Part shown: positions 43,927-53,279 of the stretch, piece by piece
How the letters are laid out: each line of letters starts with the position of its first letter
How positions within the stretch are numbered: position 1 is the first letter of the stretch
NCBI RefSeq assembly: GCF_000420825.1
Contig: NZ_ATVR01000012.1
Span: forward strand, 29,380-93,379
Length of the DNA stretch: 64,000 nucleotides
Origin: Butyrivibrio sp. AE2015
GTDB lineage: Bacteria > Bacillota > Clostridia > Lachnospirales > Lachnospiraceae
Direction: 5' to 3'
Program-made: the position numbers and the translations under genes
Notes under the pieces: model-generated
Told to the model about the DNA's origin: nothing
The model's database searches: none
The model's input: the letters and a program-made list of their open reading frames with translations, nothing else

Positions 43927-44681
43927 TTTTTTATTCCTCTAAAACCTGTTTCAAAATCTGGTGAATAGAGTTTTGACAATGAGTATCCGGATTTCGCTAT
44001 CACTCCTCCAACAAGAACAACTGCCAGATTCTTAATACCTTCTTTTTGCCCGCTCTCATAAAGGCTTCCCACAGTGCAGAGAATTCTCTTTTCATCAGGC
44101 CAGCTTGCCTTATACACAATCGCAGCCGGAGTATCGGCGCTATACCCGCCGTTTATCAGCCTTTTTGATAATTCATCAAGCATTCCCGCACTTAAATATA
44201 TTGCCATTGAGGCCTTATGAGCTGCCAGACTCTCTATTGATTCATTTACAGGTACTGGGGTTCTTCCCTCCATTCTGGTGATTATAAGGGTCTGACTCAC
44301 ATCAGGAAGTGTGTATTCAAGATTAAGCGAAGCCGCAGCCCCAAAGCAGGCGCTGACTCCCGGGCAGCTGTCATAGCTTATATTTTCTTTATCAAGAAGC
44401 TGCATCTGTTCCATAACGGCCCCATATATACTAGGCTCCCCTGTGTGAAGCCTGACCACTTCCTTTCCATTTCTTTCTGAAAGGACCATTATCTCCATAA
44501 CTTCATCCAGGGTCAAAATGGCGCTGTTATATACTTCACAGGTCTCTTTTGCATATTCTAAAAGCTGTGGATTAACCAAAGATCCTGCATAGATTATTAC
44601 ATCTGCTTTTTGTAAGAGCTTCATGCCCCTTACCGTTATAAGGTCAGCAGCACCGCACCCTGCACCAACAAAATGAACCAT
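43923..44681 (-). CDS. cbiF: Cobalt-precorrin-4 C11-methyltransferase CbiF
   Basis: CbiF transfers a methyl group from SAM to C11. The 252-residue protein shows the tetrapyrrole methylase pattern with CbiF-specific stretches. These are FVGAGCGAADLITVRGMKLL, VIIYAGSLVNPQLLEYAK, RLHTGEPSIYGAVMEQM, CPGVSACFGAAASLNLEYTLP, and RMEGRTPVPVNESIESLAAH. It is encoded 15 bases after cbiD and overlaps cbiG by 4 bases. Confidence 0.95.
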   Translation of the reverse strand: MVHFVGAGCGAADLITVRGMKLLQKADVIIYAGSLVNPQLLEYAKETCEVYNSAILTLDEVMEIMVLSERNGKEVVRLHTGEPSIYGAVMEQMQLLDKENISYDSCPGVSACFGAAASLNLEYTLPDVSQTLIITRMEGRTPVPVNESIESLAAHKASMAIYLSAGMLDELSKRLINGGYSADTPAAIVYKASWPDEKRILCTVGSLYESGQKEGIKNLAVVLVGGVIAKSGYSLSKLYSPDFETGFRGIKK

Positions 44682-44696
44682 TTTTTCCTCTTTCTT

Positions 44697-45806
44697 TTAC
44701 ATCAGTAAATCTTTTGCACCTGATGACTTTGCAAGTATCCCATAGTCCCCTGAGTAGATCACACACTCAATCTGAATTTTTCCCTGAGCCCTGAAGTTTA
44801 AGTAAAACAGCACTTTCTCAAGTACAATGTCCATGGTCTCCTTAAGTATCCCAGCCTCTTCCACAAGGCGAAGTGCTTCCTCAGTGTTTGTGCACCCAAG
44901 TATCTTTCTTGCAAGTGCAGAATCACCATTAGCCAGAATCCCGCAACAGGCAAGTATCTCCATTCTGCAGTCAGCCTCATGGGAATGAGTATTCATGATA
45001 CCGCCCGCAACTTTGATGAGCTTTCCGATGTGGCCTGTAAGAACCATTTTCTCAAATCCCATCTCGCATACCATATCTATAGTTTCGCCGATAAAATTTG
45101 AGCACTTCACGCTTTTATCAAGGTCATATCCAAAGTTATCCTTCATAAACTGCTGACCAAAATTGCCGGGAGATACTATGGCAACCTTCTGCCCAAGAGC
45201 TTTTTTCTGATTAAGCTCTACCCTTATGGTATCAAGGATAGCTTTAGTACTCATGGGCTCAACAATGCCTGTAGTCCCAAGTATTGAGATTCCGCCCTCA
45301 ATTCCAAGTCTTGGATTAAAAGTCCTTTTTGCAAGCTCTTCTCCCTCAGGAACTGATATCTCAACTTTCAAAACACCATTAAAGTCAAAAAAGCTGCACA
45401 CTTCTGTAACTTCTTTTTGGATCATCTCCCTGGGAACATGATTTATCGCAGCATTCCCAACCTCCTGGTCAAGCCCCGGTTTTGTAACTCTTCCAACTCC
45501 AATTCCACCGTCAATTATTACTTTCAAGGAGGAATGCATATCTTTTTCAAAAGAATCCTCTATGATACTTACTTTTGAAACAATGTGACTTCCTGTTGTA
45601 ACATCCGGATCATCACCCCCATCCTTGATAACAGCGCAGGTGACAAAAGACTTTCCCTTTTGTATATCAACGATCTGAGCCTCAAACATAACTCCTGCCG
45701 GGGTCTCTATCTCAATCGTGCCTTTTTCTTTTCCCGAAAGCAGCATATACGCTGCTGCCTTTGATGCAGCCGCAGCACAGCTCCCTGTTGTAAATCCTTT
45801 TCTCAT
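44697..45806 (-). CDS. cbiD: Cobalt-precorrin-5B C1-methyltransferase CbiD
   Basis: CbiD methylates C1 and marks the anaerobic (early cobalt) pathway. The 369-residue protein opens with the diagnostic [21 protein letters not shown]. It also has DGGDDPDVTTGSHI, GGIGVGRVTKPGL, LGTTGIVEPMSTKA and GHIGKLIKVAGGIMNTHSHEADCRME. It overlaps cbiC by 4 bases, indicating translational coupling. Confidence 0.96.
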   Translation of the reverse strand: MRKGFTTGSCAAAASKAAAYMLLSGKEKGTIEIETPAGVMFEAQIVDIQKGKSFVTCAVIKDGGDDPDVTTGSHIVSKVSIIEDSFEKDMHSSLKVIIDGGIGVGRVTKPGLDQEVGNAAINHVPREMIQKEVTEVCSFFDFNGVLKVEISVPEGEELAKRTFNPRLGIEGGISILGTTGIVEPMSTKAILDTIRVELNQKKALGQKVAIVSPGNFGQQFMKDNFGYDLDKSVKCSNFIGETIDMVCEMGFEKMVLTGHIGKLIKVAGGIMNTHSHEADCRMEILACCGILANGDSALARKILGCTNTEEALRLVEEAGILKETMDIVLEKVLFYLNFRAQGKIQIECVIYSGDYGILAKSSGAKDLLM

Positions 45807-46438
45807 AGGCCATATACCAATGCATTTACAATGGCAGCAGCTATATTACTGCCGCCTTTTCTTCCGCGGTTTATTATGTATGGAACATCTGAATGTAAAA
45901 AGAGCTCCTTTGCCGCTACCACATTTACAAATCCCACAGGCACACCAATGACAAATTCAGGTCTGTAGATACCTTTTTCCATCATTTCATATAAGGAAAT
46001 AAGGGCTGTCGGGGCATTTCCTACGGCAAATATTATGGGGACATTAAGCTCTGCTGCCCTTTCCATACTTACAGTTGCCCTTGTGACTCCGCGCTCTTTC
46101 GCCTCCTTAGCAACACTTTCATCAGCCATGAAACAGTGGACTTCTCCGCCGTAAATGGAAAGTCTATTTTTGTTGATGCCAGCCATGGCCATATTGGTAT
46201 CAGTGACGATATGTGCGCCGTTTTTTATCATGTCTCTGGCAATCTTTATGGCGTTTTCTGAGTAGGTAAGAGTATCCGCATATTCAAAATCCGCGCTGGT
46301 ATGTATAACTCTTTTTGTGACAGGCGCCTCTTCATCAGGGATGATTTTGCCCAGGGCCTCAAGCTCTTTTGTTATTATCTCAAAGCTTCTTTTTTCTATT
46401 TCAGAAGGAAGTACAAATTCGATATTTTCCATATTCAC
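45803..46438 (-). CDS. cbiC: Cobalt-precorrin-8 methylmutase CbiC
   Basis: CbiC moves a methyl group from C11 to C12, giving cobyrinic acid. The 211-residue protein has the family's [66 protein letters not shown] and the terminal [17 protein letters not shown]. The conserved catalytic His is in IHTSADF. Either Met1 or Met3 may start it. It overlaps both neighbours (cbiP and cbiD) by 4 bases. Confidence 0.96.
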   Translation of the reverse strand: MNMENIEFVLPSEIEKRSFEIITKELEALGKIIPDEEAPVTKRVIHTSADFEYADTLTYSENAIKIARDMIKNGAHIVTDTNMAMAGINKNRLSIYGGEVHCFMADESVAKEAKERGVTRATVSMERAAELNVPIIFAVGNAPTALISLYEMMEKGIYRPEFVIGVPVGFVNVVAAKELFLHSDVPYIINRGRKGGSNIAAAIVNALVYGL

Positions 46439-47892
46439 CCCAAAATGCTGTATATATAATCCATGTCCAGATTGTCTCTGACGACCTTTGCAAGCCTGTC
46501 GTACTCGTTTTCCTTAAAGGCCTTGTAATTTACTGCCTCTCCAAGCTTTATGCCCTTTTTATCTGCTATCTTTTTTACCAGGTCAAGGGCTATGTCACCT
46601 TCATCGAAGACTCCGTGGACATAGGTACCAAAAACATTCTCCTGCTGGCATGACAAAAGAGCTTCTCCATTTCTGCCTCTGGTCTCACCCATATGTATTT
46701 CATAGCCGGTATATTTTGCTCCTGAGAGCACATCAAAAAAGCAATCCATCCGGTCAAAAGTACCCTTACACTGAGTTCTTCTTTTTTGCTTTCTAAGTAC
46801 TGTGTTTACAGGCAAAAGGCCAAGTCCCTTAATACTTCCGCCCTCTTCAACTTTGTCAGGGTCGCTTATTATTTCTCCAAGCATCTGAAAGCCCCCGCAT
46901 ATACCGATAACCGGGCAGGATGCAGATTTTCTTTTTATGGAAGCCTCCATTCCGGACTCACGCATCCACCTAAGGTCCCCTATAGTATTCTTACTGCCGG
47001 GGATGATGATAAGGTCCGCGCTCTCTATATCTCTGGGATTTGTTATAAATCTTACGTTTACCCCATCTATGCTTTCAAATGGAGCAACATCAGTAAAATT
47101 GGATATCCTCGGAAGCCTTACTACTGCAACCTCTATTGAAGGGCCAGTCTCCTGCCTGTGATCCGTAAGCCTATCGCTAAGGCTGTCCTCATCGTCTATA
47201 AGAAGCCTTGTATATGGCACTGTTCCTACAACAGGCACATGTCCCATCTCTTCAATCATCTCTATTCCGGAATCAAGAAGGCTCTTATCTCCTCTGAACT
47301 TGTTGATGATCAAGCCCTTTACTCTTTCTCTCTCGTCTTTTTCAAGGAGTTCCAAGGTGCCAAGGAGCTGTGCAAATACGCCGCCTCTGTCGATGTCTCC
47401 CACAAGAAGGACTGGCGCGTCAATCAGCTTTGCAAGTCCCATGTTGACTATATCATCTGCCTTCAGATTGATCTCCGCAGGACTTCCTGCGCCCTCAACC
47501 ACAATAATGTCTGCCTGCTTTTCAAGCTCGTGATAGGCTGCAAGTATATCAGGAATCAACTTCTTTTTATATTTAAAATACTCTCTGGCAGGCATATTCC
47601 CGATAACTTCGCCATTTACTATAACCTGTGAGCCTATGTCATTTGTTGGCTTTAACAAAACAGGATTCATGTACACAGAAGGCTTAACTCCTGCGCATTC
47701 CGCCTGCATCGCCTGGGCTCTTCCCAGCTCTAATCCATCCTCCGTGACAAAAGAGTTGAGTGCCATATTTTGGGATTTAAAGGGCATAACCCTGTATCCG
47801 TCCTGTTTAAAGACTCGGCAAAGACCGCCCGCTAAAAGGCTCTTTCCCACATTGGACATAGTCCCCTGAATCATAATTACCTTTGTTTTCAT
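46435..47892 (-). CDS. cbiP: Cobyric acid synthase CbiP (CobQ)
   Basis: CbiP amidates the b, d, e and g side chains of adenosylcobyrinic a,c-diamide. The 485-residue protein has the N-terminal P-loop [19 protein letters not shown], followed by [32 protein letters not shown], which is diagnostic. The C-terminal amidotransferase domain has its nucleophilic Cys in [11 protein letters not shown] and the catalytic His in [10 protein letters not shown]. It starts 4 bases after the importer ATPase gene and overlaps cbiC by 4 bases. Confidence 0.96.
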   Translation of the reverse strand: MKTKVIMIQGTMSNVGKSLLAGGLCRVFKQDGYRVMPFKSQNMALNSFVTEDGLELGRAQAMQAECAGVKPSVYMNPVLLKPTNDIGSQVIVNGEVIGNMPAREYFKYKKKLIPDILAAYHELEKQADIIVVEGAGSPAEINLKADDIVNMGLAKLIDAPVLLVGDIDRGGVFAQLLGTLELLEKDERERVKGLIINKFRGDKSLLDSGIEMIEEMGHVPVVGTVPYTRLLIDDEDSLSDRLTDHRQETGPSIEVAVVRLPRISNFTDVAPFESIDGVNVRFITNPRDIESADLIIIPGSKNTIGDLRWMRESGMEASIKRKSASCPVIGICGGFQMLGEIISDPDKVEEGGSIKGLGLLPVNTVLRKQKRRTQCKGTFDRMDCFFDVLSGAKYTGYEIHMGETRGRNGEALLSCQQENVFGTYVHGVFDEGDIALDLVKKIADKKGIKLGEAVNYKAFKENEYDRLAKVVRDNLDMDYIYSILG

Positions 47893-47896
47893 AATT

Positions 47897-48691
47897 TTAC
47901 CTGTTTATAAGCTTATAAAGAGCATCCGAATAGCCTCTTAGCCCGTCGATCAACGTCTTTCCACAGCCCTTTTGCATATGATATATATCTTCTATAATCT
48001 CACCGGTTATTATTTCTTTTGGTCTTCCAACAGCGACAACTCTTCCATCATTTATTGCGATCACTTTATCAGCAAGGGACTCAACAAATTCAAGATCATG
48101 GATAGAGAGTACAACCGCTATGTTTTCTCTTTTGGCCATCCTCTTTATTATTGACAGGATATCCACCTTAAACTGAATATCAAGAAAAGACGTGGGCTCA
48201 TCAAGGATCATTATCTCCGGCTCCTGACAGATTGCCCTGGCAAGCATGATCCTCTGGCGCTGCCCGTCGCTAAGTTTACTAAAGTCATTCTCTGCAACTT
48301 CTTTTGCATCGACCAGCTCAATTGCCTCATCAACTTTTTCCCAGTCTTTTTGGGAAAGTATGCCAAGCCTTCCTGTGTATGGGTATCTTCCCGTTGCCAC
48401 CACTTCTCTTGCAGACATAAGCTCCGGCGTGATCCTCTTTGTTGTGACCATAGACATCACAGTTGAAAGTTCTTCGCCATTTACAAGTTTATCCTCTTTT
48501 TCTTTTATATAAATATTTCCAGATAGTTTCTCAAGCTGCCTTGTGATGGTATTGAGGATCGTAGACTTGCCTGCCCCGTTAGGGCCTATGAGAGCGATGA
48601 TCTCCCCCGGCATAACTTCCATTGTGATATCTGTCACTACTTCTTTTTGATAGCCAACATCCAGTTTGTAAGTTCTTAATACTTTATTCAC
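47897..48691 (-). CDS. FecE/BtuD-type ABC importer ATPase
   Basis: This 264-residue ATPase of the iron-siderophore/cobalamin importer class has Walker [12 protein letters not shown] (about 35-45), signature LSDGQRQR, Walker [13 protein letters not shown] and SIHDLEFV. The signature has Asp in place of Gly (LSDGQ), a common variant in this class. It overlaps the permease gene by 8 bases and is encoded inside the B12 operon. Transport of cobalamin, a corrin precursor or cobalt complexes is therefore likely; heme or siderophore is possible. Confidence 0.92.
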   Translation of the reverse strand: MNKVLRTYKLDVGYQKEVVTDITMEVMPGEIIALIGPNGAGKSTILNTITRQLEKLSGNIYIKEKEDKLVNGEELSTVMSMVTTKRITPELMSAREVVATGRYPYTGRLGILSQKDWEKVDEAIELVDAKEVAENDFSKLSDGQRQRIMLARAICQEPEIMILDEPTSFLDIQFKVDILSIIKRMAKRENIAVVLSIHDLEFVESLADKVIAINDGRVVAVGRPKEIITGEIIEDIYHMQKGCGKTLIDGLRGYSDALYKLINR

Positions 48692-49706
48692 TTCGTCTCT
48701 CTCCTCGCCTTAAAAGCAGCAGGATGACAACAGGTGCAAGTCCTACAGCTGTCACAGAACTGATACTAAGTTCTGTAGGCGCAAAGGCTGTCCTTGCTAT
48801 ATCATCGCAGATAAGTGTAATGATTGCTCCTCCAAGGAAACACGCAGGTATCATGATAAGTGGCTTTGCTGTCTTAAAAAGTCCTCTCATGATATGTGGA
48901 ACTGCTATTCCAACAAAAGATATAGGACCGGCAAAGGCTGTTACTGTCGCCGACAAAAGGCTGGATGCAAGAATAAGGATCACTCGTAATGCCTTTATAT
49001 TGACTCCCATGTTCCTTGCATATGCCTCACCAAGCTGATATGCACCAATAGGCTTTGAGAGCATGAATGATAAAAAAAGACACGCAAACACAATACCAAA
49101 AGATATCTGCACATACTCCATAGTAGTTCCCGAAAAGCTTCCAAGAGACCAGTTGTGGAGATTAACTATATTGGAATCCTCTGCAAAACACACAACAAAA
49201 TCAGTTATTGCAGAGCATATATATCCGATCATAACGCCGCATACTACTAAAAGAGACATGCTGCGGACTTTACCGGCAAGGATCAGAACAACCCCCATTG
49301 AAAGAAGCGACCCCAAAAATGCTGCAGCTATCATTCCAAAGGATGAAAATACCCGCCCGTTTTTTAATAAAAAGACCATTACAAGTGCGACAAAGAGCTT
49401 GGCTGATGAAGACACACCAAGCACATAAGGCCCTGCAATGGGATTTCCAAAAAATACCTGTAATAAGAAGCCTGAAACAGCCAAAGCTCCGCCCATAATA
49501 ACTGCCGCAAGGATCCTTGGGAGTCGGATGGTCAATAAAATATTTCTGGCAAGATCATCTACTGATCCATTAAAAAGAGCATAAAGCTCCTTGATGCCTA
49601 TATCTGCACTTCCTGTCAGCACAGAAATACACCCAAGGATCACAAGTAGAACTACCAATATGAAAATAATAAGGATCTGCTCAGCGGTTTTTTTCTGCAA
49701 AATCAT
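48684..49706 (-). CDS. FecCD/BtuC-type ABC importer permease
   Basis: This 340-residue permease has about ten membrane helices. Family motifs include TIRLPRILAAVIMGGALAVSGFLLQ (about 59-83), NPIAGPYVLGVSSSAKLFVAL, WSLGSFSGTTMEYV and the cytoplasmic coupling region FAGPISFVGIAVPHIMRGL. Length and motif order match BtuC/FecCD. The gene overlaps the binding-protein gene by 4 bases and the ATPase gene by 8, so the three are one importer. Confidence 0.94.
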   Translation of the reverse strand: MILQKKTAEQILIIFILVVLLVILGCISVLTGSADIGIKELYALFNGSVDDLARNILLTIRLPRILAAVIMGGALAVSGFLLQVFFGNPIAGPYVLGVSSSAKLFVALVMVFLLKNGRVFSSFGMIAAAFLGSLLSMGVVLILAGKVRSMSLLVVCGVMIGYICSAITDFVVCFAEDSNIVNLHNWSLGSFSGTTMEYVQISFGIVFACLFLSFMLSKPIGAYQLGEAYARNMGVNIKALRVILILASSLLSATVTAFAGPISFVGIAVPHIMRGLFKTAKPLIMIPACFLGGAIITLICDDIARTAFAPTELSISSVTAVGLAPVVILLLLRRGERRSE

Positions 49707-51193
49707 TCCTCTAACCTGTACAAATAGTTAAGTTTTTCTGTATCGCCTTCAAGTATATTATTAACGTCCTCTATAAAATCTGCAACGCTTGTGCTCTGCT
49801 GAAAAAAGCTCTCCGGAAGGCAATATATCATGCCGCTTTTAAAAGCATTAAATTCACCAAGAAGTGGCATCTTATCCGTCAGCTCTTTTTTCCTGTCTAT
49901 ATTCCCCTCGATGGTGCCGTTGTATATAAGCAGGTCTGCATCTTTTGCTCCTGCATAAAAATCCTCCACTGTAATATTCATAGTGGAAAGATTACTATCT
50001 TCTTCGTCAGTTAAATCTTTTGGAACATAAGTGCCTCCCGCCAGATCTATCATGGAGCTTATATAATCCCCATTTCGTCTGACTGTCACTGTTCCGTTTG
50101 AATTAATAGAAAAAACTGCTACAGTTTTCCCTGTTTTTTCTTTTGCTTTGATTGCGTTTACTCTTCTTTCCTGCTCTTTAAAAAGAGCTGTTGCTTCATC
50201 AAGTTTGTTATAAATTACTCCGTAGAGTTTTACCCACTCCAGTCTTCCAAGAGGATTGCTCTCGTAGCTTGAGCGCTCTATCATAACTGTTATCCCAAGG
50301 CTTTTAAGTTTCTCATAGACCTCCGGATTGTGATAGATCATGGTATTTTCTATTGCAAAATTGCACCCTTCCGATAAAAGAAGCTCATAATCAGGAGCCG
50401 AATACTTTCCCGCATAGAGAAGGTCGCCGTTCTCCATAGCTTTTTTCGCCTCTTCTACTGACCAGTCTTCTTTTTTGGTGCCTGACAGTCTGATACTGTC
50501 AAGAGCTCCTATTGAAGCTATAAGATCCATTACAGATGTGGATACCAGGTAAGTTTTATCAGTCTTGATTGTTTCATATTGCGAAGCCGCATCTGAGCAG
50601 CTCTGCAAAAAACTCTGCTCTAAATCTCCACTTCCAATAGTTATATAATTGTATCTGTTTTTATCATTATCCTCGTAAAAGTCGACACTGAACTCTTTTG
50701 CATACTCAAGTTCAAGGCTGCCTATAAGAGTAAGTTCATCCGTCGACGCGTGTCCTGCGTTTATTACAGATTCAGTGCTCTCTCCCTCTGAAGAGATGTC
50801 TTTTTCTCCTATCCCATGAACGGTAAGCTTATACTCTATCTCATGAGGTGTACTCATGGCTGTCGTATCCGCAATCACCGTAAATTCCTGATCAAATCCA
50901 GGAATAGGTATTGTAAACTTTGAATTTTCTCCGGCCAAGGCTTCATTTAGGTACTTCTTACCATCAACCACCATGTAATCGTAATGGCTGCTGGACCATA
51001 CGATACATGCTGTGATATTTCCATCCTTCACTACTACCTCAGCCGGAGATTCAACTGTTGCTTTGCCGCTTCCTCCCTCTAAAGAAACTTCGCAAACATA
51101 TACTCCGTCGGCAAGTATTTTGTTTTCTGTATTCTGGCCACAGCCCGTAATTATGAGCAAAAGAGCTATGATCAACGCAAATGTCTTTTTCAA
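49703..51193 (-). CDS. Two-domain binding lipoprotein of the FecBCD/BtuFCD-type importer
   Basis: This is a 496-residue lipoprotein (LLLIITGCGQN, Cys18). Residues about 25-150 form a beta-rich domain beginning ILADGVYVCEVSLEGGSGKATVESP, with VKDGNITACIVWSSSHYDYMVVDGKKY. The remainder (about 155-496) is a helical-backbone periplasmic-binding domain of the FecB/BtuF class (IGALDSIRLSGTK; NPLGRLEWVKLYGVIYNKLDEA, a hinge-type helix; FSINSNGTVTVRRNGDYISSMIDLAGG). The added N-terminal domain is absent from standard BtuF and resembles the C-terminal domain of the CbiK encoded just upstream. Position in the B12 operon suggests a corrinoid, tetrapyrrole or cobalt ligand, but specificity is unproven. 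Confidence 0.87.
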   Translation of the reverse strand: MKKTFALIIALLLIITGCGQNTENKILADGVYVCEVSLEGGSGKATVESPAEVVVKDGNITACIVWSSSHYDYMVVDGKKYLNEALAGENSKFTIPIPGFDQEFTVIADTTAMSTPHEIEYKLTVHGIGEKDISSEGESTESVINAGHASTDELTLIGSLELEYAKEFSVDFYEDNDKNRYNYITIGSGDLEQSFLQSCSDAASQYETIKTDKTYLVSTSVMDLIASIGALDSIRLSGTKKEDWSVEEAKKAMENGDLLYAGKYSAPDYELLLSEGCNFAIENTMIYHNPEVYEKLKSLGITVMIERSSYESNPLGRLEWVKLYGVIYNKLDEATALFKEQERRVNAIKAKEKTGKTVAVFSINSNGTVTVRRNGDYISSMIDLAGGTYVPKDLTDEEDSNLSTMNITVEDFYAGAKDADLLIYNGTIEGNIDRKKELTDKMPLLGEFNAFKSGMIYCLPESFFQQSTSVADFIEDVNNILEGDTEKLNYLYRLEE

Positions 51194-51217
51194 AATACAT
51201 GCCTCCGGATAAAAAAA

Positions 51218-52843
51218 TTACTGTGTTACTGAAACTTTATGGTCGTACCATTTGCCTTTTTCACCTAAAATAGCAAGGTCAAATTCCTCTGAAAGCTTCT
51301 CTACAGGAACATCAAAACCATTTACGGTCTCTTTGCTTCCATCGCTGTATGTAACCTCGACGTCATAAGGCTGTAACCAGTCAGCCTCATTCTTTTCAGC
51401 ATCAGCTGCAGTTCCTACATAGAGATTAACGATTTTTTTTGAAACAAGGGCAATTGATACGAAAGCTGTTCCATCTTCATTAACTGTCAATGTACCTTTT
51501 CCGTTGTTTGCTTCATTCACACGAAACATACCTGAATCTGTGTTAAAAGAAACTTCGTAAGTACCCTTTTCAAGTGCGATGCCTGATGCATCTGTTTTTA
51601 CTGAATCACTGTTTTTTTTTATGGCATCAGCTGTGTGCTGAACATAAAGGGCCTCAACATTCTCAATTCGGCCAAGACCTGCGATCTGGCAGTCAACTGA
51701 AAGGCCTGCTGCCTCAAACATTGACTTCCACGAATCTTCTTCATCACCTGCCATATCGTTGTTAGCGTGGTCACCTGCAACAACCATCAGTGGTCTTAAG
51801 ATAACCTTTGTGTAGCCTGCTTCCTGAACTGCAGCAATCACATTTTCACAAGCTGTCTCCTCAGGCTCACCCTCTACAGTTCCAATGAAGACATTCTTGT
51901 AACCAAGTTCATTCATCTGAGTCTGCATCTGAGAATATGTGATCTTTGCAGCGTGGCTTGTGCCATGTCCCATGAATACGAAAGCAGTCTGCTCATCTGC
52001 AGCTTTTTCAAGGCTATCAAAACCAGCTTCAGCAAGCGCAGCATTTGTTATCTCTTTTGCTACAGTCTGCTTGTCTTCGTTTATGATTGTTGCATCAGCG
52101 CCAACTTCTCCAAGAAGTGGTTCCGAAATCTTAACTGTTTCAAAAGAATCAGCGTATTTATTAACTGCATCTACAAGCTCATCATACTCTGCACCATGCA
52201 TAAGATGTGTAGGCTGGATCACAAGATTTTTTACGCCATTTGCAACTGCTCTTTCAAGGGCCTGATCCATGTTATCAATAGCCTCACCATCTCTTGCCTG
52301 GATGTGGTTGATAATGATCTGAGCTGTAAATGCCCTTCTTACTGAATAATCAGGATTTGCTGCAGCAATTGCCTTTTCAATTCCGCCTATATCCTTAACT
52401 CGGCTGTCATTAAAAGACGTACCAAAGCTGACAACAAGAATTTCATTTTCACCTATCTCGTCCTGGTTAAGCGGATCATCCAAAGAAGCATCGCCTGTAT
52501 CTCTTCCAAAATAATCAGGATCAGCAAATTCGCCTTCCACCAATTCTTTTTGCGCATCTGTAAGTGCATCCCATGCCTCTTTGGCTGCAGCGCACTGAGC
52601 GTCTGTCTCATCTGTTCTTGTCTGAACATAGATAGCATCAATTAAGGCAGCTACATTATCAGCAGCTTCCTGATCAGATATTTCCTGTGAAGCATCTGTT
52701 TCTATGCTTGCTACAGTTTCTGCTGCGGCTGATGTTTCTGTCACAGCGCTCTCGGACGTACCTGTCTGACTGTTTCCGCATCCACAAACTGCAAGTGCTG
52801 TCAAAGTGGTCAGAACAAGTGAAGTAACTAGATTCTTTTTCAT
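51218..52843 (-). CDS. cbiK: CbiK-type cobaltochelatase carried as a surface lipoprotein
   Basis: CbiK inserts cobalt into sirohydrochlorin. This 541-residue version is about twice the usual 260-300. It starts with a lipoprotein signal (MKKNLVTSLV; AVCGC, Cys22), a Thr/Ala/Glu linker, and a helical stretch (about 60-105). The chelatase domain (about 130-410) contains VVSFGTSFNDSR, PTHLMHGAEYDEL, FMGHGTSHAAK with His293, and MVVAGDHANNDMAGDEEDSW with His359; these match the two metal-site histidines of CbiK. Residues about 422-541 form a beta-rich domain starting EKGTYEVSFN. A periplasmic CbiK is known from Desulfovibrio, but here the protein would sit outside the only membrane of a Firmicute. 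It is the first gene after the riboswitch. No cytoplasmic copy is in the window. Confidence 0.92.
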   Translation of the reverse strand: MKKNLVTSLVLTTLTALAVCGCGNSQTGTSESAVTETSAAAETVASIETDASQEISDQEAADNVAALIDAIYVQTRTDETDAQCAAAKEAWDALTDAQKELVEGEFADPDYFGRDTGDASLDDPLNQDEIGENEILVVSFGTSFNDSRVKDIGGIEKAIAAANPDYSVRRAFTAQIIINHIQARDGEAIDNMDQALERAVANGVKNLVIQPTHLMHGAEYDELVDAVNKYADSFETVKISEPLLGEVGADATIINEDKQTVAKEITNAALAEAGFDSLEKAADEQTAFVFMGHGTSHAAKITYSQMQTQMNELGYKNVFIGTVEGEPEETACENVIAAVQEAGYTKVILRPLMVVAGDHANNDMAGDEEDSWKSMFEAAGLSVDCQIAGLGRIENVEALYVQHTADAIKKNSDSVKTDASGIALEKGTYEVSFNTDSGMFRVNEANNGKGTLTVNEDGTAFVSIALVSKKIVNLYVGTAADAEKNEADWLQPYDVEVTYSDGSKETVNGFDVPVEKLSEEFDLAILGEKGKWYDHKVSVTQ

Positions 52844-52890
52844 TTTTCCTCTCCTTCTACAGGGATTTCATTCTGCAACTTTGACGCAAT

Positions 52891-52921
52891 AAAAGAAAAA
52901 GACCACATGCATAGTGGTCTT
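52891..52921 (-). terminator. Riboswitch-controlled terminator before cbiK
   Basis: On the minus strand AAGACCAC (52914-52921) pairs with GTGGTCTT (52899-52906) around a seven-base loop, followed by TTTTTCTTTT. It lies between the B12 aptamer and the cbiK start, so it is the probable expression platform that stops transcription when cobalamin is bound. Confidence 0.82.
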
Positions 52922-52989
52922 CAAATTCAGATAAATATATCAAAAGATATTTCACATGAATCTGATTCGAAGTCCGCAAATCAAAATTG

Positions 52990-53160
52990 CAAAACTTAGG
53001 CAGGTCTCCTGACTTCGATCAACATCTGTACTATCTTCCCAATTTCTCAGTGATAACAAGCACAGACTCCCTAACACAGTGACGGCTTCGCTCCGGATTC
53101 TCACCGGATTCCCTTTTCACCCATCCGCAATGATGGACACCTAAGCTCTATGAAATCTAT
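52990..53160 (-). ncRNA. Cobalamin (B12) riboswitch aptamer
   Basis: Reading the minus strand from about 53160, the conserved parts appear in order: AGCTTAGGTG near the 5' end, GGGAATCCGGTGAGAATCCGG, GCGAAGCCGTCACTGT, and the B12 box GTCAGGAGACCTGCC at 52999-53013. This order and wording are those of the adenosylcobalamin-sensing family. It lies between the promoter at 53177-53205 and the terminator at 52891-52921, directly upstream of cbiK, and so controls the whole cobalamin operon. Outer edges are approximate. Confidence 0.95.
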
Positions 53161-53176
53161 TATTATTTTCTATGAC

Positions 53177-53205
53177 AAACTAACATAAATGGAAAATACT
53201 GTCAA
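53177..53205 (-). promoter_or_regulatory. Promoter of the cobalamin operon
   Basis: On the minus strand TTGACA (53200-53205) and TAGTTT (53177-53182) are separated by 17 bases. Transcription would start just before the riboswitch aptamer. Confidence 0.7.
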
Positions 53206-53214
53206 TTCCGCCTC

Positions 53215-53242
53215 TTGCTTCTTTAAGATCATTATGTATAAT
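53215..53242 (+). promoter_or_regulatory. Promoter of lrgAB
   Basis: On the plus strand TTGCTT (53215-53220) and a consensus TATAAT (53237-53242) are separated by 16 bases, about 38 bases before the lrgA start. It lies back to back with the cobalamin operon promoter. Confidence 0.65.
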
Positions 53243-53279
53243 AGGAAGGTACTTTTTTTGTAATATCGAGGAAAAATTA

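Noticed and set aside
47158..47631. Plus-strand open frame of 157 codons
   Set aside because: Antisense to cbiP, which has full family motifs; no ribosome site.
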